The notes below the pieces were generated by a model. It made no database searches. It was given only the letters and a program-made list of their open reading frames with translations, and had not been told where the DNA came from. From the NCBI GenBank assembly GCA_902585365.1, contig CACIDF010000003.1, positions 1 through 64,000 on the forward strand: a stretch of 64,000 bases of DNA, read 5' to 3'. Within the stretch, counting starts at the first letter, position 1. Every line of letters starts with the position of its first letter. This document shows, in pieces, positions 26,096 through 35,527 of the stretch. The DNA is from an uncultured Pelagibacteraceae bacterium. Lineage in GTDB: Bacteria > Pseudomonadota > Alphaproteobacteria > Pelagibacterales > Pelagibacteraceae. The position numbers and the translations under genes were made by a program.

Positions 26096-27406
26096 TTATT
26101 TTAAATTTTTATAAATAGGGAACTTAGAGCAAAGATCAATAACTTCTGTTCTAACTTCATTTTCAACTTTACTATTGTCCTCTTGATTAGTTGATAACCC
26201 TTTAATTACTTTAGTAATTAAATTACCTACTAATTTAAATTCTTCTAATCCAAATCCTCTTGTTGTTGCTGCTTGAGTTCCTAATCTAATTCCAGATGTA
26301 ATCATTGGGCTTTCTGTATCAAAAGGTATTCCATTTTTATTACAAGTTATGTTGGCTCTGCATAAACTATCTGCTGCCATATTGCCTTTTACATTAAACG
26401 GACGTAAATCAACTAACATTAAATGTGTATCAGTGCCCCCAGAATAAATTTTAAATCCATTATTTTTTAATGTTTCAGCTAACATCTTAGCATTTGCAAG
26501 AACGTTAGATATATAATTTCTAAAATCCGGCTTCAGCGCTTCCAAAAAACCAACTGCTTTTGCAGCTATTACATGCATTAATGGACCACCTTGGTATCCT
26601 GGAAAAACTGCAGAATTAAATTTTTTAGATAGATCTTCTCTGTTTGTTAAAATTATTCCCCCTCGTGCGCTTCTAAAAACTTTATGTGTTGTTGATGTTA
26701 CTACATCTGCATGGTCAACTGGATTTGGATAACCTTTACCAGCTACTAGTCCAGAAAAATGTGCCATGTCTACCATCAAATAAGCTCCAACTTTTTCTGC
26801 AATTTCTTTAAATCTTTTAAAATCTATAACTCTAGAATAAGCACTTCCTCCTGCAATTATTAATTTAGGTTTGTGTTCTATAGCCTTGTTTTCAATATCT
26901 TTATAATCTAATAATTCAGTTTCCTTATCTACTTCGTAACTAATTGCGTTAAACCATTTACCAGAAACAGATGCTTTTGAACCATGAGTTAAGTGACCAC
27001 CAGAATTTAAACTCATACCTAAAATAGTATCACCTGGTTTTAATAATGCTAAAAATACAGCTCCGTTAGCTTGCGCACCCGAGTGTGGTTGAACATTTGC
27101 AAATTTACAATTAAATAATTTTTTAACTCTTTCTATTGCTAAACTTTCTGCTGCATCGACATGATCACATCCATTATAATATCTTTTGCCAGGATAACCT
27201 TCCGCATATTTGTTAGTAAGAACAGAACCTTGAGCTTGTAATAGCGCATTAGAAACTATATTTTCTGATGCTATAAGCTCTATATGCTGTTGTTGTCTTA
27301 ACAGTTCATCATTAATAGCTTTATATATTTCTGGATCAGAAGTTGATAAATTATTTTCAAAAAAACTTTGAAAATCTGAATTTATATATTTTTTTTCACT
27401 AGACAT
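26096..27406 (-). CDS. glyA: Serine hydroxymethyltransferase
   Basis: A PLP enzyme interconverting serine and glycine with tetrahydrofolate; the main one-carbon source. 436 residues. Seen: [59 protein letters not shown], and the PLP lysine in [13 protein letters not shown], then [17 protein letters not shown]. It ends five bases before nrdR. Functionally it links to the sarcosine oxidase operon, which yields glycine and methylene-tetrahydrofolate. Confidence 0.97.
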   Translation of the reverse strand: MSSEKKYINSDFQSFFENNLSTSDPEIYKAINDELLRQQQHIELIASENIVSNALLQAQGSVLTNKYAEGYPGKRYYNGCDHVDAAESLAIERVKKLFNCKFANVQPHSGAQANGAVFLALLKPGDTILGMSLNSGGHLTHGSKASVSGKWFNAISYEVDKETELLDYKDIENKAIEHKPKLIIAGGSAYSRVIDFKRFKEIAEKVGAYLMVDMAHFSGLVAGKGYPNPVDHADVVTSTTHKVFRSARGGIILTNREDLSKKFNSAVFPGYQGGPLMHVIAAKAVGFLEALKPDFRNYISNVLANAKMLAETLKNNGFKIYSGGTDTHLMLVDLRPFNVKGNMAADSLCRANITCNKNGIPFDTESPMITSGIRLGTQAATTRGFGLEEFKLVGNLITKVIKGLSTNQEDNSKVENEVRTEVIDLCSKFPIYKNLK

Positions 27407-27413
27407 ATTCTTA

Positions 27414-27836
27414 TTAAATTTTTTTTATTCTCCTCAAGTGTCTACCACCTTCAAATTTAGTTTTCAAAAAAATATTGATTAATTTAAAAGCTAAATTTTT
27501 ACTAGTTAATCTAGATCCTACTGTAATAATATTTGCGTTATTATGCAATCTAGATAATTTCGTATTTTTCACGTTATAACACATGGCAGCCCTTATATTT
27601 TTCACTTTATTTGCAGCCATTGCCATACCTGTACCAGATCCACAGACAAGTATCCCAAAACTTGTTTTGTTTTTAGCTACTTTATTTGCTAATTTTTTTG
27701 CAAAAATTGGATAGTCAACGGATTTATCGTTAAATGGACCTAAATTTGTAACTTTAAAATGTTTTTTTTTTAAGTTTTCGAAAATATGATTTTTTAAACT
27801 AAAACCTGCGTGATCTGATGAAATAAAAATCTTCAA
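27414..27836 (-). CDS. rpiB: Ribose 5-phosphate isomerase B
   Basis: Interconverts ribose 5-phosphate and ribulose 5-phosphate, the latter a precursor for the RibB reaction. 140 residues. Seen: [34 protein letters not shown], the catalytic Cys in [16 protein letters not shown], and [17 protein letters not shown]. It lies between the aspartyl-hydroxylase-like gene (one base) and glyA (seven bases), probably in one operon. Confidence 0.95.
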   Translation of the reverse strand: MKIFISSDHAGFSLKNHIFENLKKKHFKVTNLGPFNDKSVDYPIFAKKLANKVAKNKTSFGILVCGSGTGMAMAANKVKNIRAAMCYNVKNTKLSRLHNNANIITVGSRLTSKNLAFKLINIFLKTKFEGGRHLRRIKKI

Positions 27837-27837
27837 T

Positions 27838-28428
27838 TTAATTAAATTTATAGTCTAAAACACATGCTACTAGATGTATTCTATTTTCTTCACCACCATT
27901 AAAAGCATTATGATATTTAGTATTGTTTGTAATCCATACTGATCCATCTGCTGGCATATGTTTTGCAACATTATCTATGACCATTATTGAGCCTGGATTA
28001 GTTATAATTGGAATATGTAACCTTGGCTCAGGGTCTCTATGCCAACTCAATGTAGATCTTGGTGTCTTTAATAAAATTCTAACACGCCCAATTTTATAAT
28101 TCTTTTGTAAAGTTTCTACTACCTCTTTAAAATAAGTTTCTTTATAGTCACTTATAAATTCTGAATATGCAGCTTCGTCTATCATTTGATCTCTTACAAC
28201 TTCTTTTCCTGACTGATCGGGTTTTGTCCAAAAAACACCTCTTGCTTTGTTCCCTTTTATGGACTCTGGGTCACCAGGGATTTGCGTCAAAGAAATTGCT
28301 CCGAAATTAGTTACTCCCTCAACTCCTTGAAAATCTTTTATTTTGAGAACCTGATTGTAGGCCTCTTTTAATTTATTTATATCGAATTTAATTTTTTGTT
28401 TTTGAAAATCATTAAATGATAGTGACAT
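27838..28428 (-). CDS. Aspartyl/asparaginyl beta-hydroxylase-like 2-oxoglutarate oxygenase
   Basis: 196 residues, cupin-type fold inferred. Seen: the iron-binding HxD-like motif in STLSWHRDPEPRLHIPI (H, D), then IMVIDNVAKHMPADGSVW and the distal histidine in NNTKYHNAFNGGEENRIHL, with an Arg for 2-oxoglutarate. This matches the Asp/Asn beta-hydroxylase family (PF05118-like). The substrate is unknown; the eukaryotic members act on EGF-like domains, and bacterial ones act on lipids or peptides. It heads the rpiB-glyA-nrdR operon, 73 bases from the divergent hemB. Confidence 0.72.
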   Translation of the reverse strand: MSLSFNDFQKQKIKFDINKLKEAYNQVLKIKDFQGVEGVTNFGAISLTQIPGDPESIKGNKARGVFWTKPDQSGKEVVRDQMIDEAAYSEFISDYKETYFKEVVETLQKNYKIGRVRILLKTPRSTLSWHRDPEPRLHIPIITNPGSIMVIDNVAKHMPADGSVWITNNTKYHNAFNGGEENRIHLVACVLDYKFN

Positions 28429-28501
28429 AATTACTTTTTATTAATAACTTATAGACTAAAATTATATATATTACTATTGTCGCATTAATAAATATTTGAG
28501 A

Positions 28502-29494
28502 ATGATTATCACTGGAAAATATCCAAATTTAAGGATGAGAAGATCAAGAAAAGAAGAGTGGTCAAGAAGACTTGTTAGAGAGAACAGTCTCTCCGGAAGT
28601 GATTTTGTTTTACCGATTTTTGTTACAGATGGAAAAAATAGAAAGGTCGAAATAAAGTCAATGAAAGGTGTGTATAGATATAGTGTTGATAATTTGTCAG
28701 GCATTATTGATCGTGCCATAAACAATAAGATACCCATGATAGCCATATTTCCAGAAACAAATAAAAAATTAAAAGATTTAAAGGGTTCCGAAGCATTAAA
28801 TGAAAATAATTTAGTATGCAAAGCTATACGAAACGTTAAAAAAAAATATAAAAATTATATTGGTATAATGTGCGATGTGGCACTTGATCCTTATACATCA
28901 CATGGACACGACGGAATAATTAAAAAAAATGAAATTTTAAATGATGAAACTGTTGAAATATTAATAAAGCAAGCTTTATTACAAGCGGAAATGGGATGTG
29001 ATGTGATAGCACCATCAGATATGATGGATGGTAGAATTGGAAAAATTAGAAAAGAGTTAGATCGAAAAGGATTTAAGAAAATTCAAATACTTTCGTATGC
29101 TGTAAAATATTCTTCCTCATTTTATGGACCATTTAGAGATGCAATAGGATCAAAAAATTCTTTAAAGGGTGATAAAAAAACATATCAGATGGATTATGGA
29201 AATTCGGATGAGGCACTAAGAGAAGTGTCGATTGACATAAAAGAAGGAGCTGACATGGTAATGGTAAAACCAGGATTGCCATATCTTGATATTATTAAAG
29301 ATATAAAAAATAGATTTAAAATACCAGTTTTAGCATATCAGGTGTCTGGTGAATATAGTTTGTTAACAAATGCAATAAAAAATAAAATTTTAAAACCTGA
29401 AGCTATATACGAAACCTTGCTATCTTTTAAAAGAGCTGGTGCTAACGCGATTATAAGTTATCACGCAGATTATTTAGATAAAATTCTTAAATAA
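28502..29494 (+). CDS. hemB: Porphobilinogen synthase (delta-aminolevulinate dehydratase)
   Basis: Condenses two aminolevulinates in tetrapyrrole synthesis. 330 residues from the ATG at 28502; a TTG two codons upstream is unlikely. Seen: RRSRKEEWSRRLVREN start, CDVALDPYTSHGHDG, and the Schiff-base lysines in SYAVKYSSSFYGPFRDA and MVMVKPGLPYLDII. The DVALDPYTSHGHDG form, with Asp in place of the zinc cysteines, marks the magnesium-dependent type usual in alphaproteobacteria. It ends directly against the convergent recO stop. Confidence 0.96.
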   Translation: MIITGKYPNLRMRRSRKEEWSRRLVRENSLSGSDFVLPIFVTDGKNRKVEIKSMKGVYRYSVDNLSGIIDRAINNKIPMIAIFPETNKKLKDLKGSEALNENNLVCKAIRNVKKKYKNYIGIMCDVALDPYTSHGHDGIIKKNEILNDETVEILIKQALLQAEMGCDVIAPSDMMDGRIGKIRKELDRKGFKKIQILSYAVKYSSSFYGPFRDAIGSKNSLKGDKKTYQMDYGNSDEALREVSIDIKEGADMVMVKPGLPYLDIIKDIKNRFKIPVLAYQVSGEYSLLTNAIKNKILKPEAIYETLLSFKRAGANAIISYHADYLDKILK

Positions 29495-30175
29495 TTATTT
29501 AAAGTTATTAATAAAGTTAAGTCTTGATATTGGAAAATTGATGCTATTAGGAATAAAAATATTTTTTTTCATAAATTCACTTATCAAAATTAACGAATTG
29601 TAAATGTCATTATCAGGTATATTGTTATAATTATCTTCCACCAAAAAATTAGGAACTATTAATTTTCTAGACGAAGTATCTATAAAATATTTTTTTAAGT
29701 TATTAATGACTTCATATTTACAAAATTCTTTGATATTTAAGTCAAAACCAATATATTTTAATAATTCAAGCTCAATAAATATATAATTTTTAATCCAATC
29801 TTCAGAGTTAAAATTTAAAAAAAATTTATTAATTAAATTATAAATTTTTTTGTTTTGTTGACCCTCTACAGTTAATAAGTTAACGAGGTCTAGCATTGAC
29901 ACAATACAGCTGAGTTTAACTTTTTCAGAAAAAAATTTAGATGTGCTGGGAGTTATTATTTCGGTTTTAAAATACCCCATAGCGTTATCATTTTTTGAAA
30001 AATATTCTAAATATAATTCATTTCCATTTTGTAAATAACTTTTTATTTTCTTAGAGGTAGCTCCATATATAATACCAGAACATTTTCCATGTTTTTCAGT
30101 AAAAAACTTTGAAATAATTGAGTTTTCTTGAAAATTAACCTTTGAAAGTAAAAAACCTTTATCTGACCAAATCAC
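29495..30175 (-). CDS. recO: DNA repair protein RecO
   Basis: An annealing and RecA-loading mediator in RecFOR repair. 226 residues. Seen: an N-terminal OB fold, WSDKGFLLSKVNFQENSII, FFTEKHGKCSGIIYGATSKK, then a helical C-terminal domain starting near CIVSMLDLVNLLTVEGQ and containing FIELELLKYIGFDLNIKEF. No zinc-finger cysteines are evident. The start is a GTG at 30175, four bases inside rnc's stop, so the two are coupled. Confidence 0.88.
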   Translation of the reverse strand: MIWSDKGFLLSKVNFQENSIISKFFTEKHGKCSGIIYGATSKKIKSYLQNGNELYLEYFSKNDNAMGYFKTEIITPSTSKFFSEKVKLSCIVSMLDLVNLLTVEGQQNKKIYNLINKFFLNFNSEDWIKNYIFIELELLKYIGFDLNIKEFCKYEVINNLKKYFIDTSSRKLIVPNFLVEDNYNNIPDNDIYNSLILISEFMKKNIFIPNSINFPISRLNFINNFK

Positions 30176-30831
30176 TTTAATGAATCTAATAATTTTTTTG
30201 CTGCTATTTGTTCTGCTTCCTTCTTTGAATTACCTACGCCAATGGTGTTTTTAGAATTTTTAATTTTGACCGAAACTTTTATTAGCGGTTTGTGTCTTGG
30301 ACCCTTATTTTCTATTAACTTATATATTGGAAGAGTCTTATGAGTTTTTAATGAATATTCCTGTAATTTTGTTTTTGAATCCCTTTCTGTAATAAGGCTT
30401 CTATTTAAATATTTTTTCCAATTTTTAATTATAAATTTTTCAGCAACATCTAAACCCTGGTCTAAATAAATACAACCAATTACCGACTCTAAACAATCAG
30501 ATAAAACTTTGTTTTCGATATTTGAAATTTTATTTGAATTTTTGATTAAAATATAGTTTTGAAGATCGATACTTTTGGCTATATTTGCACATTGTTTCTT
30601 ATTAACAAGTGAAGCTAATTTTTTATCTAAATCACCTTCTTTATCTTTTGGAAAAAATTTTAGTAAGTTCTGAGATATTATCAAACCTAAAACTCTGTCA
30701 CCTAAAAATTCTAGTTTTTCATTGTTATCTACAGGATCATAGCTCTTGTGCGTAAAACATTTTAATAAGAGTTTTTCATTTTTAAAGATGATACCTATTT
30801 TTTTTTGAAAATTATTTAGACTTTTATCCAT
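30172..30831 (-). CDS. rnc: Ribonuclease III
   Basis: Cleaves double-stranded RNA for rRNA processing. 219 residues. Seen: the catalytic signature NNEKLEFLGDRVLGLIIS, the second acidic cluster in LSDCLESVIGCIYLDQG, and a C-terminal dsRNA-binding domain from about residue 150 with SKTKLQEYSLKTHK and GVGNSKKEAEQIAAKKLL. It overlaps lepB by one base and recO by four, in the order lepB-rnc-recO. Confidence 0.96.
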   Translation of the reverse strand: MDKSLNNFQKKIGIIFKNEKLLLKCFTHKSYDPVDNNEKLEFLGDRVLGLIISQNLLKFFPKDKEGDLDKKLASLVNKKQCANIAKSIDLQNYILIKNSNKISNIENKVLSDCLESVIGCIYLDQGLDVAEKFIIKNWKKYLNRSLITERDSKTKLQEYSLKTHKTLPIYKLIENKGPRHKPLIKVSVKIKNSKNTIGVGNSKKEAEQIAAKKLLDSLK

Positions 30832-31559
30832 TATACAATTTTTTTAAAAAATCTTTCTATTCTAATAATTTTTTTCCAGTTCCAAAATTTAAATACACTA
30901 CCCTCTTTTATATTTGTTGAAAAAAAAATAAATTGAGCCTTTCCTACTAAGTTATCTTTGTGAACATAGCCCACACTAGTTAAGAATCTGCTATCTTTAG
31001 AACAATCTCTGTTATCTCCTAAAAAGAAATAATGGTCTTTAGGAACTAAAAATTCATCTGAGTTTTGATAGCTTCCATTTTTATAGTATGTAGTTAAATA
31101 CTCTTTTTTATTAAATAATTGTTCCTTAAAAATATGTGTATCTACAATTGATTTTCCACAATAAATTTTAGATTTATACTCTATTTTTGATTTTAAAATT
31201 TCGATATTATTTAAATATAAATTTCCATCAATAAATTGGATTTTATCACCAGGTAAACCTATCAATCGTTTTATATAATCTGTTCTATTATCTGCAGGAG
31301 TTTTAAAAACTATAATATCTCCTCTTTCAGGTTCTGAAAATAAAATTCTGTTTTTTATAGGACCCAAACTAAAAGGAAAAGAATGCTTACTATAACCGTA
31401 TGATAATTTTGATACAAACAATCTATCACCAACTAATAAAGAAGGTTCCATAGAAGATGAAGGAATATAAAAAGGCTGTAATAAAAGAGATCTTATTAAA
31501 ATAGCAATTATTAATGCATAAAATATCGTTTTTAAATTTTCTAAAATTATTTTTTTCAT
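30831..31559 (-). CDS. lepB: Signal peptidase I
   Basis: Removes signal peptides at the outer face of the inner membrane. 242 residues. Seen: a single N-terminal membrane helix (ILENLKTIFYALIIAILIRS), catalytic Ser in YIPSSSMEPSLLVGDRLF, the box-C/D region RGDIIVFKTPADNRTDYIK, with the lysine general base in YIKRLIGLPGDKI, and the terminal FLGDNRDCSKDSRF box E. It overlaps acpS and rnc. Confidence 0.96.
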   Translation of the reverse strand: MKKIILENLKTIFYALIIAILIRSLLLQPFYIPSSSMEPSLLVGDRLFVSKLSYGYSKHSFPFSLGPIKNRILFSEPERGDIIVFKTPADNRTDYIKRLIGLPGDKIQFIDGNLYLNNIEILKSKIEYKSKIYCGKSIVDTHIFKEQLFNKKEYLTTYYKNGSYQNSDEFLVPKDHYFFLGDNRDCSKDSRFLTSVGYVHKDNLVGKAQFIFFSTNIKEGSVFKFWNWKKIIRIERFFKKIV

Positions 31560-31945
31560 TTTAATTTTTGTAAAATAACATATGAAATTGAATGTTTTTT
31601 TTCATCTGACAGAGATAAGTGAGCTTTAAAATTTTTTAATTTATATTTTTCTTTTAAAATATTTTTTAATTTTTTGTTAAACATAAAATATGGTTTTCCT
31701 TTTTTATCATTTAGAATTGAAATATCAGTAAAACACAAATTATTTCTAAAACCTGTACCTAAGGATTTAACAAATGCCTCTTTTGCAGAAAATCTTTTAG
31801 ACAAAAACAACAATTTATTTTTTTTGTTTTTTAAGATATGAATTTCTTTTTGGCTACAAATACGTTTAATAAAGTTTTTTTTTCTAAATAATTTTTTAAA
31901 TCTTTTGTTATCGACTATGTCAACACCAATGCCAAATATATTCAT
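31556..31945 (-). CDS. acpS: Holo-[acyl-carrier-protein] synthase
   Basis: Transfers phosphopantetheine from CoA to acyl carrier protein. 129 residues from the ATG at 31945. Seen: MNIFGIGVDIVDNKRF with the magnesium aspartate, FLSKRFSAKEAFVKSLGTGF with the glutamate/lysine catalytic block, then KAHLSLSDEKKHSISYVI. An in-frame upstream ATG (32008) would add 21 residues overlapping pdxJ and is rejected. It lies one base after pdxJ and overlaps lepB by four. Confidence 0.93.
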   Translation of the reverse strand: MNIFGIGVDIVDNKRFKKLFRKKNFIKRICSQKEIHILKNKKNKLLFLSKRFSAKEAFVKSLGTGFRNNLCFTDISILNDKKGKPYFMFNKKLKNILKEKYKLKNFKAHLSLSDEKKHSISYVILQKLK

Positions 31946-31946
31946 T

Positions 31947-32660
31947 TTATTTAATAATTTTTTTAAAGTTTTTAATAACTTTAGATATACCAATTTTAAT
32001 ACTTTCACCTATGATAAAGTGACCAATATTATATTCGGTAATATGTGAAATTTTAGTTAATAGTCTTGTCGTTTTGTAATCAAGCCCATGTCCTGCATGA
32101 ATTTTAATATTATTTTCTACTCCAAATTTTGAGCATTTTTTTATCTTTAAAAATTCCTTTGAAAAATTTTTATTATTTTTAACAAGTCTTGAAATTTTTC
32201 CAGTATGAAGTTCAACACATTTAGCTCCAATTTTTTTTGACAATATGATATTTCTTATCGAAGGGTCTATGAATAAACTTGTTCTGATATTTTTATTATT
32301 CAATTTAGTTACAATTTTTTTTATTAAATTATAATTCTTATTTAAATTAAGCCCACCTTCAGTAGTAACTTCGTTTCTTTTTTCAGGTACCAAACAAACA
32401 AATTTAGGTTTATTCTTAATTGCAATTTCCATCATTTTAATATTTGCTGCCATCTCCATATTTATTAAATATTTTTTATTACATAAAATTTTTAAATCTT
32501 GATCTTTTATATGTCTCCTATCTTCCCTTAAGTGAACAGTGATTGAGTCAGCACCAGAGTCCTTAACAATTTTTGCAATTTCAATAACACTTGGATGACC
32601 TTCTCCTCTAGCATTTCTTACTGTAGCAACATGGTCAATGTTTATGCCAAGTTTAGTCAT
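31947..32660 (-). CDS. pdxJ: Pyridoxine 5'-phosphate synthase
   Basis: The last ring-closing step of DXP-dependent vitamin B6 synthesis. 237 residues, TIM barrel. Seen: LGINIDHVATVRNARGEGHP at the start, ITVHLREDRRHIKDQDL, CLVPEKRNEVTTEGGL, and KIHAGHGLDYKTTRLL, then EYNIGHFIIGESI. It overlaps pyrE by four bases. The pdxJ-acpS-lepB-rnc-recO order is widespread in proteobacteria. Confidence 0.96.
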   Translation of the reverse strand: MTKLGINIDHVATVRNARGEGHPSVIEIAKIVKDSGADSITVHLREDRRHIKDQDLKILCNKKYLINMEMAANIKMMEIAIKNKPKFVCLVPEKRNEVTTEGGLNLNKNYNLIKKIVTKLNNKNIRTSLFIDPSIRNIILSKKIGAKCVELHTGKISRLVKNNKNFSKEFLKIKKCSKFGVENNIKIHAGHGLDYKTTRLLTKISHITEYNIGHFIIGESIKIGISKVIKNFKKIIK

Positions 32661-33238
32661 TTTAAAAATCTACTTCCTGGTTTAGTCACAGGTTTATTTT
32701 TTAAAAAAGAAGGTAAGTTTTTTTTGCTATAAGTTGGAATTTTCAATTTTACTTGGGATATAATCTTATTTTTTATTTTTGTTTTACTGGATCTATCAAT
32801 TATACAAGCAAATCCAACCAACTTGGCTTTACATTTTTTTATCAATTTAAAACATTCTAAACTTGATTTTCCTGTAGTAATAACATCTTCGACAATAAGA
32901 ACTCTTGAATCTTTTTTTATTGAAAATCCTCTTCTTAATGTAAATTTTTTATTTACTCTTTCACAAAAAATTGTTTCTTTACCTAATAACTTACCAATTT
33001 CATACCCAATTATAATCCCACCCATCGCAGGTGAGAGAATTATATCAATTTTTTTTACTTTTTTTTTAATTTTAGATGCAAGGGATTTTACAAATTTTTC
33101 TGAAAGTTTAGGGTAACTTAAAAGTTTAGCACATTGGACATAATGTGCAGAGTGAAGTCCTGAGGATAAAATAAAATGCCCTTCTAATAATGCGTTAGTT
33201 TTTTTTAAGACCTTCAAAGAGTTTTTTAAAGAAAGCAT
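32657..33238 (-). CDS. pyrE: Orotate phosphoribosyltransferase
   Basis: Adds phosphoribose to orotate in UMP synthesis. 193 residues. Seen: NALLEGHFILSSGLHSAHYV start block, ILSPAMGGIIIGYEIGKLL, ERVNKKFTLRRGFSI, and the PRPP motif RVLIVEDVITTGKSS. The start ATG at 33238 lies 44 bases inside the 3' end of spoT. The family N-terminus needs about 18 residues before ALLEGHF, so this overlap is probably real. Confidence 0.95.
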   Translation of the reverse strand: MLSLKNSLKVLKKTNALLEGHFILSSGLHSAHYVQCAKLLSYPKLSEKFVKSLASKIKKKVKKIDIILSPAMGGIIIGYEIGKLLGKETIFCERVNKKFTLRRGFSIKKDSRVLIVEDVITTGKSSLECFKLIKKCKAKLVGFACIIDRSSKTKIKNKIISQVKLKIPTYSKKNLPSFLKNKPVTKPGSRFLK

Positions 33239-34955
33239 ATTTTTTATTAGTATGTCTAATTATTTTAAACCTGTATTGCCTCTGTTTTAACTCACTTAAA
33301 AGTTTTGTAAAGTTTTTGAGATCAGAAATTATAAGATTAAATTTAAAGTTTATTGATGTTTTTGTTTTTTCCGTCATTTCTACACTCGATATATTAATTT
33401 TATTTTGCCCAACTAATGAAGTTACGTCACCCAAAATTCCTGGTTTATCTGGTAATGAAACCCATAATGATGTATTATATTTTTTATCAATCTGTTTAGA
33501 ATTTTCTCTATATTGCCAATACTTTCTTATTGCAGAACGAGCTTTACCAGTTTTAGTTGATGAAAGCCAATGAAGAGATGGGGAAACTTTTTTTGAGGTT
33601 GTTATTTTTACAACATCCCCATTTCTTAACTCACTCTGCAAGGGGCTATCCTTTCCATTAATTTCACATCCAATAGCAGTATCGCCTATTTGTGTGTGCA
33701 CGGCATATGCAAAGTCTATTGGAGTAGCATTTTTTGGTAATTTTATTACAGATCCTTTTGGTGTAAAACAAAAGACATTTTCTTGAAACATTTGAAGTTT
33801 CGTATACTCAAAATAATGTTCAGGATTTTCATTCCTCTCAATAATATCAACTAAATCTTTAAGCCAATCATACTCTTTCCAGGTTAATGAATTAAATCTT
33901 TCATTTGATTTATATTTCCAATGTGAAGCTATTCCTCTCTGAGCAAATTCATGCATTTGCATTGTTCTTAGTTGAATTTCAATAGGTCTTTTATTCGGAC
34001 CAATTATTGCAGTATGTAATGACTGGTATTTATTAATTTTTGGAGAAGAGATATAATCTTTAAATCTTCCTGGTATGCAATTCCATTTTGAATGAAAAAC
34101 GCCTAAAGCTTTATAACAATCAGTTACACTATCAACGATTACTCTAAACCCTATTATATCAGTTATTTGTTCCAAAGAGGTTCTTTTCTTCTGAATTTTC
34201 CTCCAAATAGAAAATGGTGTTTTTTCTCTTCCAAAAATTTTAACTTTTATATTTGAGGTGTTAAGGATTTTTGTAAACTCCTCTGAGAGGGATTTAAAGT
34301 TCATTAAATTATTATATTTTATTTCATCTAACCTATTTTTAATTAATGTTCTCGCTTCATTATTTAATACTTCAAAAGAAAGATCTTCTAATTCGTCTCT
34401 TATTCTATTCATGCCCATTCTATCTGCAAGAGGAGCATAAATTTCCATAGTTTCTTGTGCTTTTCTTATTTTCTTATCATCGTCTTTAAGATATTTTATT
34501 GTTCTCATATTGTGTAATCGGTCTGCAATTTTAACTAACAAGACTCTAATATCTTTAGATGTAGCAATAATCAGTTTTCTAAAATTTTCAGCTTTAGTAA
34601 ATTTTTTTTTATCTTGATCGGCAATTGCTTGATTTTCAAAAACTGAAATTTTTGTTACACCTTCAACTAAATCAGCAACTTCTTGACCGAATTCTTCTTT
34701 TATAGTTTGATATGTTGCGTGGGTATCTTCAATAGTGTCATGGAGAAGACCTGTTGTTATAGTGGCACTATCTAGTTTCAAATCAGACAATATATTTGCC
34801 ACAGCAACAGGATGATTGATGTACGGAACACCTTCATCTCTTTTTTGCTTTTTATGAGCATCAAGAGCAAAATTGTATGCTTTTGTTAATGCATCAGGAT
34901 TTAAAAACTTATTGTATTCTTTGACTTTATTAATTAATTCTTCAGATTTTAACAT
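33195..34955 (-). CDS. spoT: Bifunctional (p)ppGpp synthetase/hydrolase, short form
   Basis: Controls the alarmone (p)ppGpp. 586 residues, against about 700-740 for typical RSH proteins. Seen in order: hydrolase HD domain (GLLHDTIEDTHATY, VKIADRLHNMRTIKYL), synthetase domain (RFKDYISSPKINKYQSLHTA, EIQLRTMQMHEFAQRG), TGS domain (VFCFTPKGSVIKLPKNATP), and a C-terminal ACT domain (LWVSLPDKPGILGDVTSL). The helical tail is cut short and the zinc-finger/conserved-cysteine domain between TGS and ACT is absent. Both catalytic domains look intact. It is the only RSH gene in this window. Confidence 0.93.
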   Translation of the reverse strand: MLKSEELINKVKEYNKFLNPDALTKAYNFALDAHKKQKRDEGVPYINHPVAVANILSDLKLDSATITTGLLHDTIEDTHATYQTIKEEFGQEVADLVEGVTKISVFENQAIADQDKKKFTKAENFRKLIIATSKDIRVLLVKIADRLHNMRTIKYLKDDDKKIRKAQETMEIYAPLADRMGMNRIRDELEDLSFEVLNNEARTLIKNRLDEIKYNNLMNFKSLSEEFTKILNTSNIKVKIFGREKTPFSIWRKIQKKRTSLEQITDIIGFRVIVDSVTDCYKALGVFHSKWNCIPGRFKDYISSPKINKYQSLHTAIIGPNKRPIEIQLRTMQMHEFAQRGIASHWKYKSNERFNSLTWKEYDWLKDLVDIIERNENPEHYFEYTKLQMFQENVFCFTPKGSVIKLPKNATPIDFAYAVHTQIGDTAIGCEINGKDSPLQSELRNGDVVKITTSKKVSPSLHWLSSTKTGKARSAIRKYWQYRENSKQIDKKYNTSLWVSLPDKPGILGDVTSLVGQNKINISSVEMTEKTKTSINFKFNLIISDLKNFTKLLSELKQRQYRFKIIRHTNKKYAFFKKLFEGLKKN

Positions 34956-34975
34956 GCCTACTTATACCATTACTT

Positions 34976-35527
34976 TCAAAATATTTTAATACTTCTAAGA
35001 GACTTTATATCAAGATTTTTAATTAATTTATCAATTGTTGTGTTGGTTTTAGGATATATCCATCCCTTTTCAATTTCAAATAATGGCACTAATACAAAAT
35101 TACGACTTCTTAAACGAGGATGTGGTACCTGCAGATTTTTTTCTTGAAATCTAAGACCTTTAAAATCAATAATATCAATATCACATGTTCTTGGAAAATT
35201 TTTAATTTTTCTTTTTCTACCAAGTTTTATTTCAATATTTTTAAGTTTCTTTATTAATGAAAATGGATTTAATTTAGTTTTACATTTCAAAATAATATTT
35301 AGATATTTTGGAAAATTTTCATTTGGCCAAGAATTGGTCTCATAATAACTAGAAACCTTATATATTGAACAAAAATTACTTAATAAATAGCATGCATAAT
35401 TGATGTTGTTAATTCTATTTCCAACGTTTGAACCAATTCCTAAATAAACTGGTTTATGAGGATTTTCTAAAATATCTTGCTTTGTCTCTATTCCAATCTT
35501 TTCTTTTAATTGCTTGTCTTTTATCAT
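34976..35527 (-). CDS. folK: 2-amino-4-hydroxy-6-hydroxymethyldihydropteridine pyrophosphokinase
   Basis: A pyrophosphokinase of folate synthesis. 183 residues from the ATG at 35527. Seen: [20 protein letters not shown], then [52 protein letters not shown] with the magnesium aspartates, and [16 protein letters not shown]. The family core starts about 25 residues after this ATG; the start overlaps smpB by 74 bases, so it is uncertain. No later ATG precedes the core; a non-ATG start is possible. Confidence 0.9.
   Translation of the reverse strand: MIKDKQLKEKIGIETKQDILENPHKPVYLGIGSNVGNRINNINYACYLLSNFCSIYKVSSYYETNSWPNENFPKYLNIILKCKTKLNPFSLIKKLKNIEIKLGRKRKIKNFPRTCDIDIIDFKGLRFQEKNLQVPHPRLRSRNFVLVPLFEIEKGWIYPKTNTTIDKLIKNLDIKSLRSIKIF

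Noticed and set aside
31946-32008. Upstream in-frame start for acpS adding 21 residues
   Set aside because: It would overlap pdxJ, and the family begins at the ATG at 31945 (MNIFGIGVDIVD).
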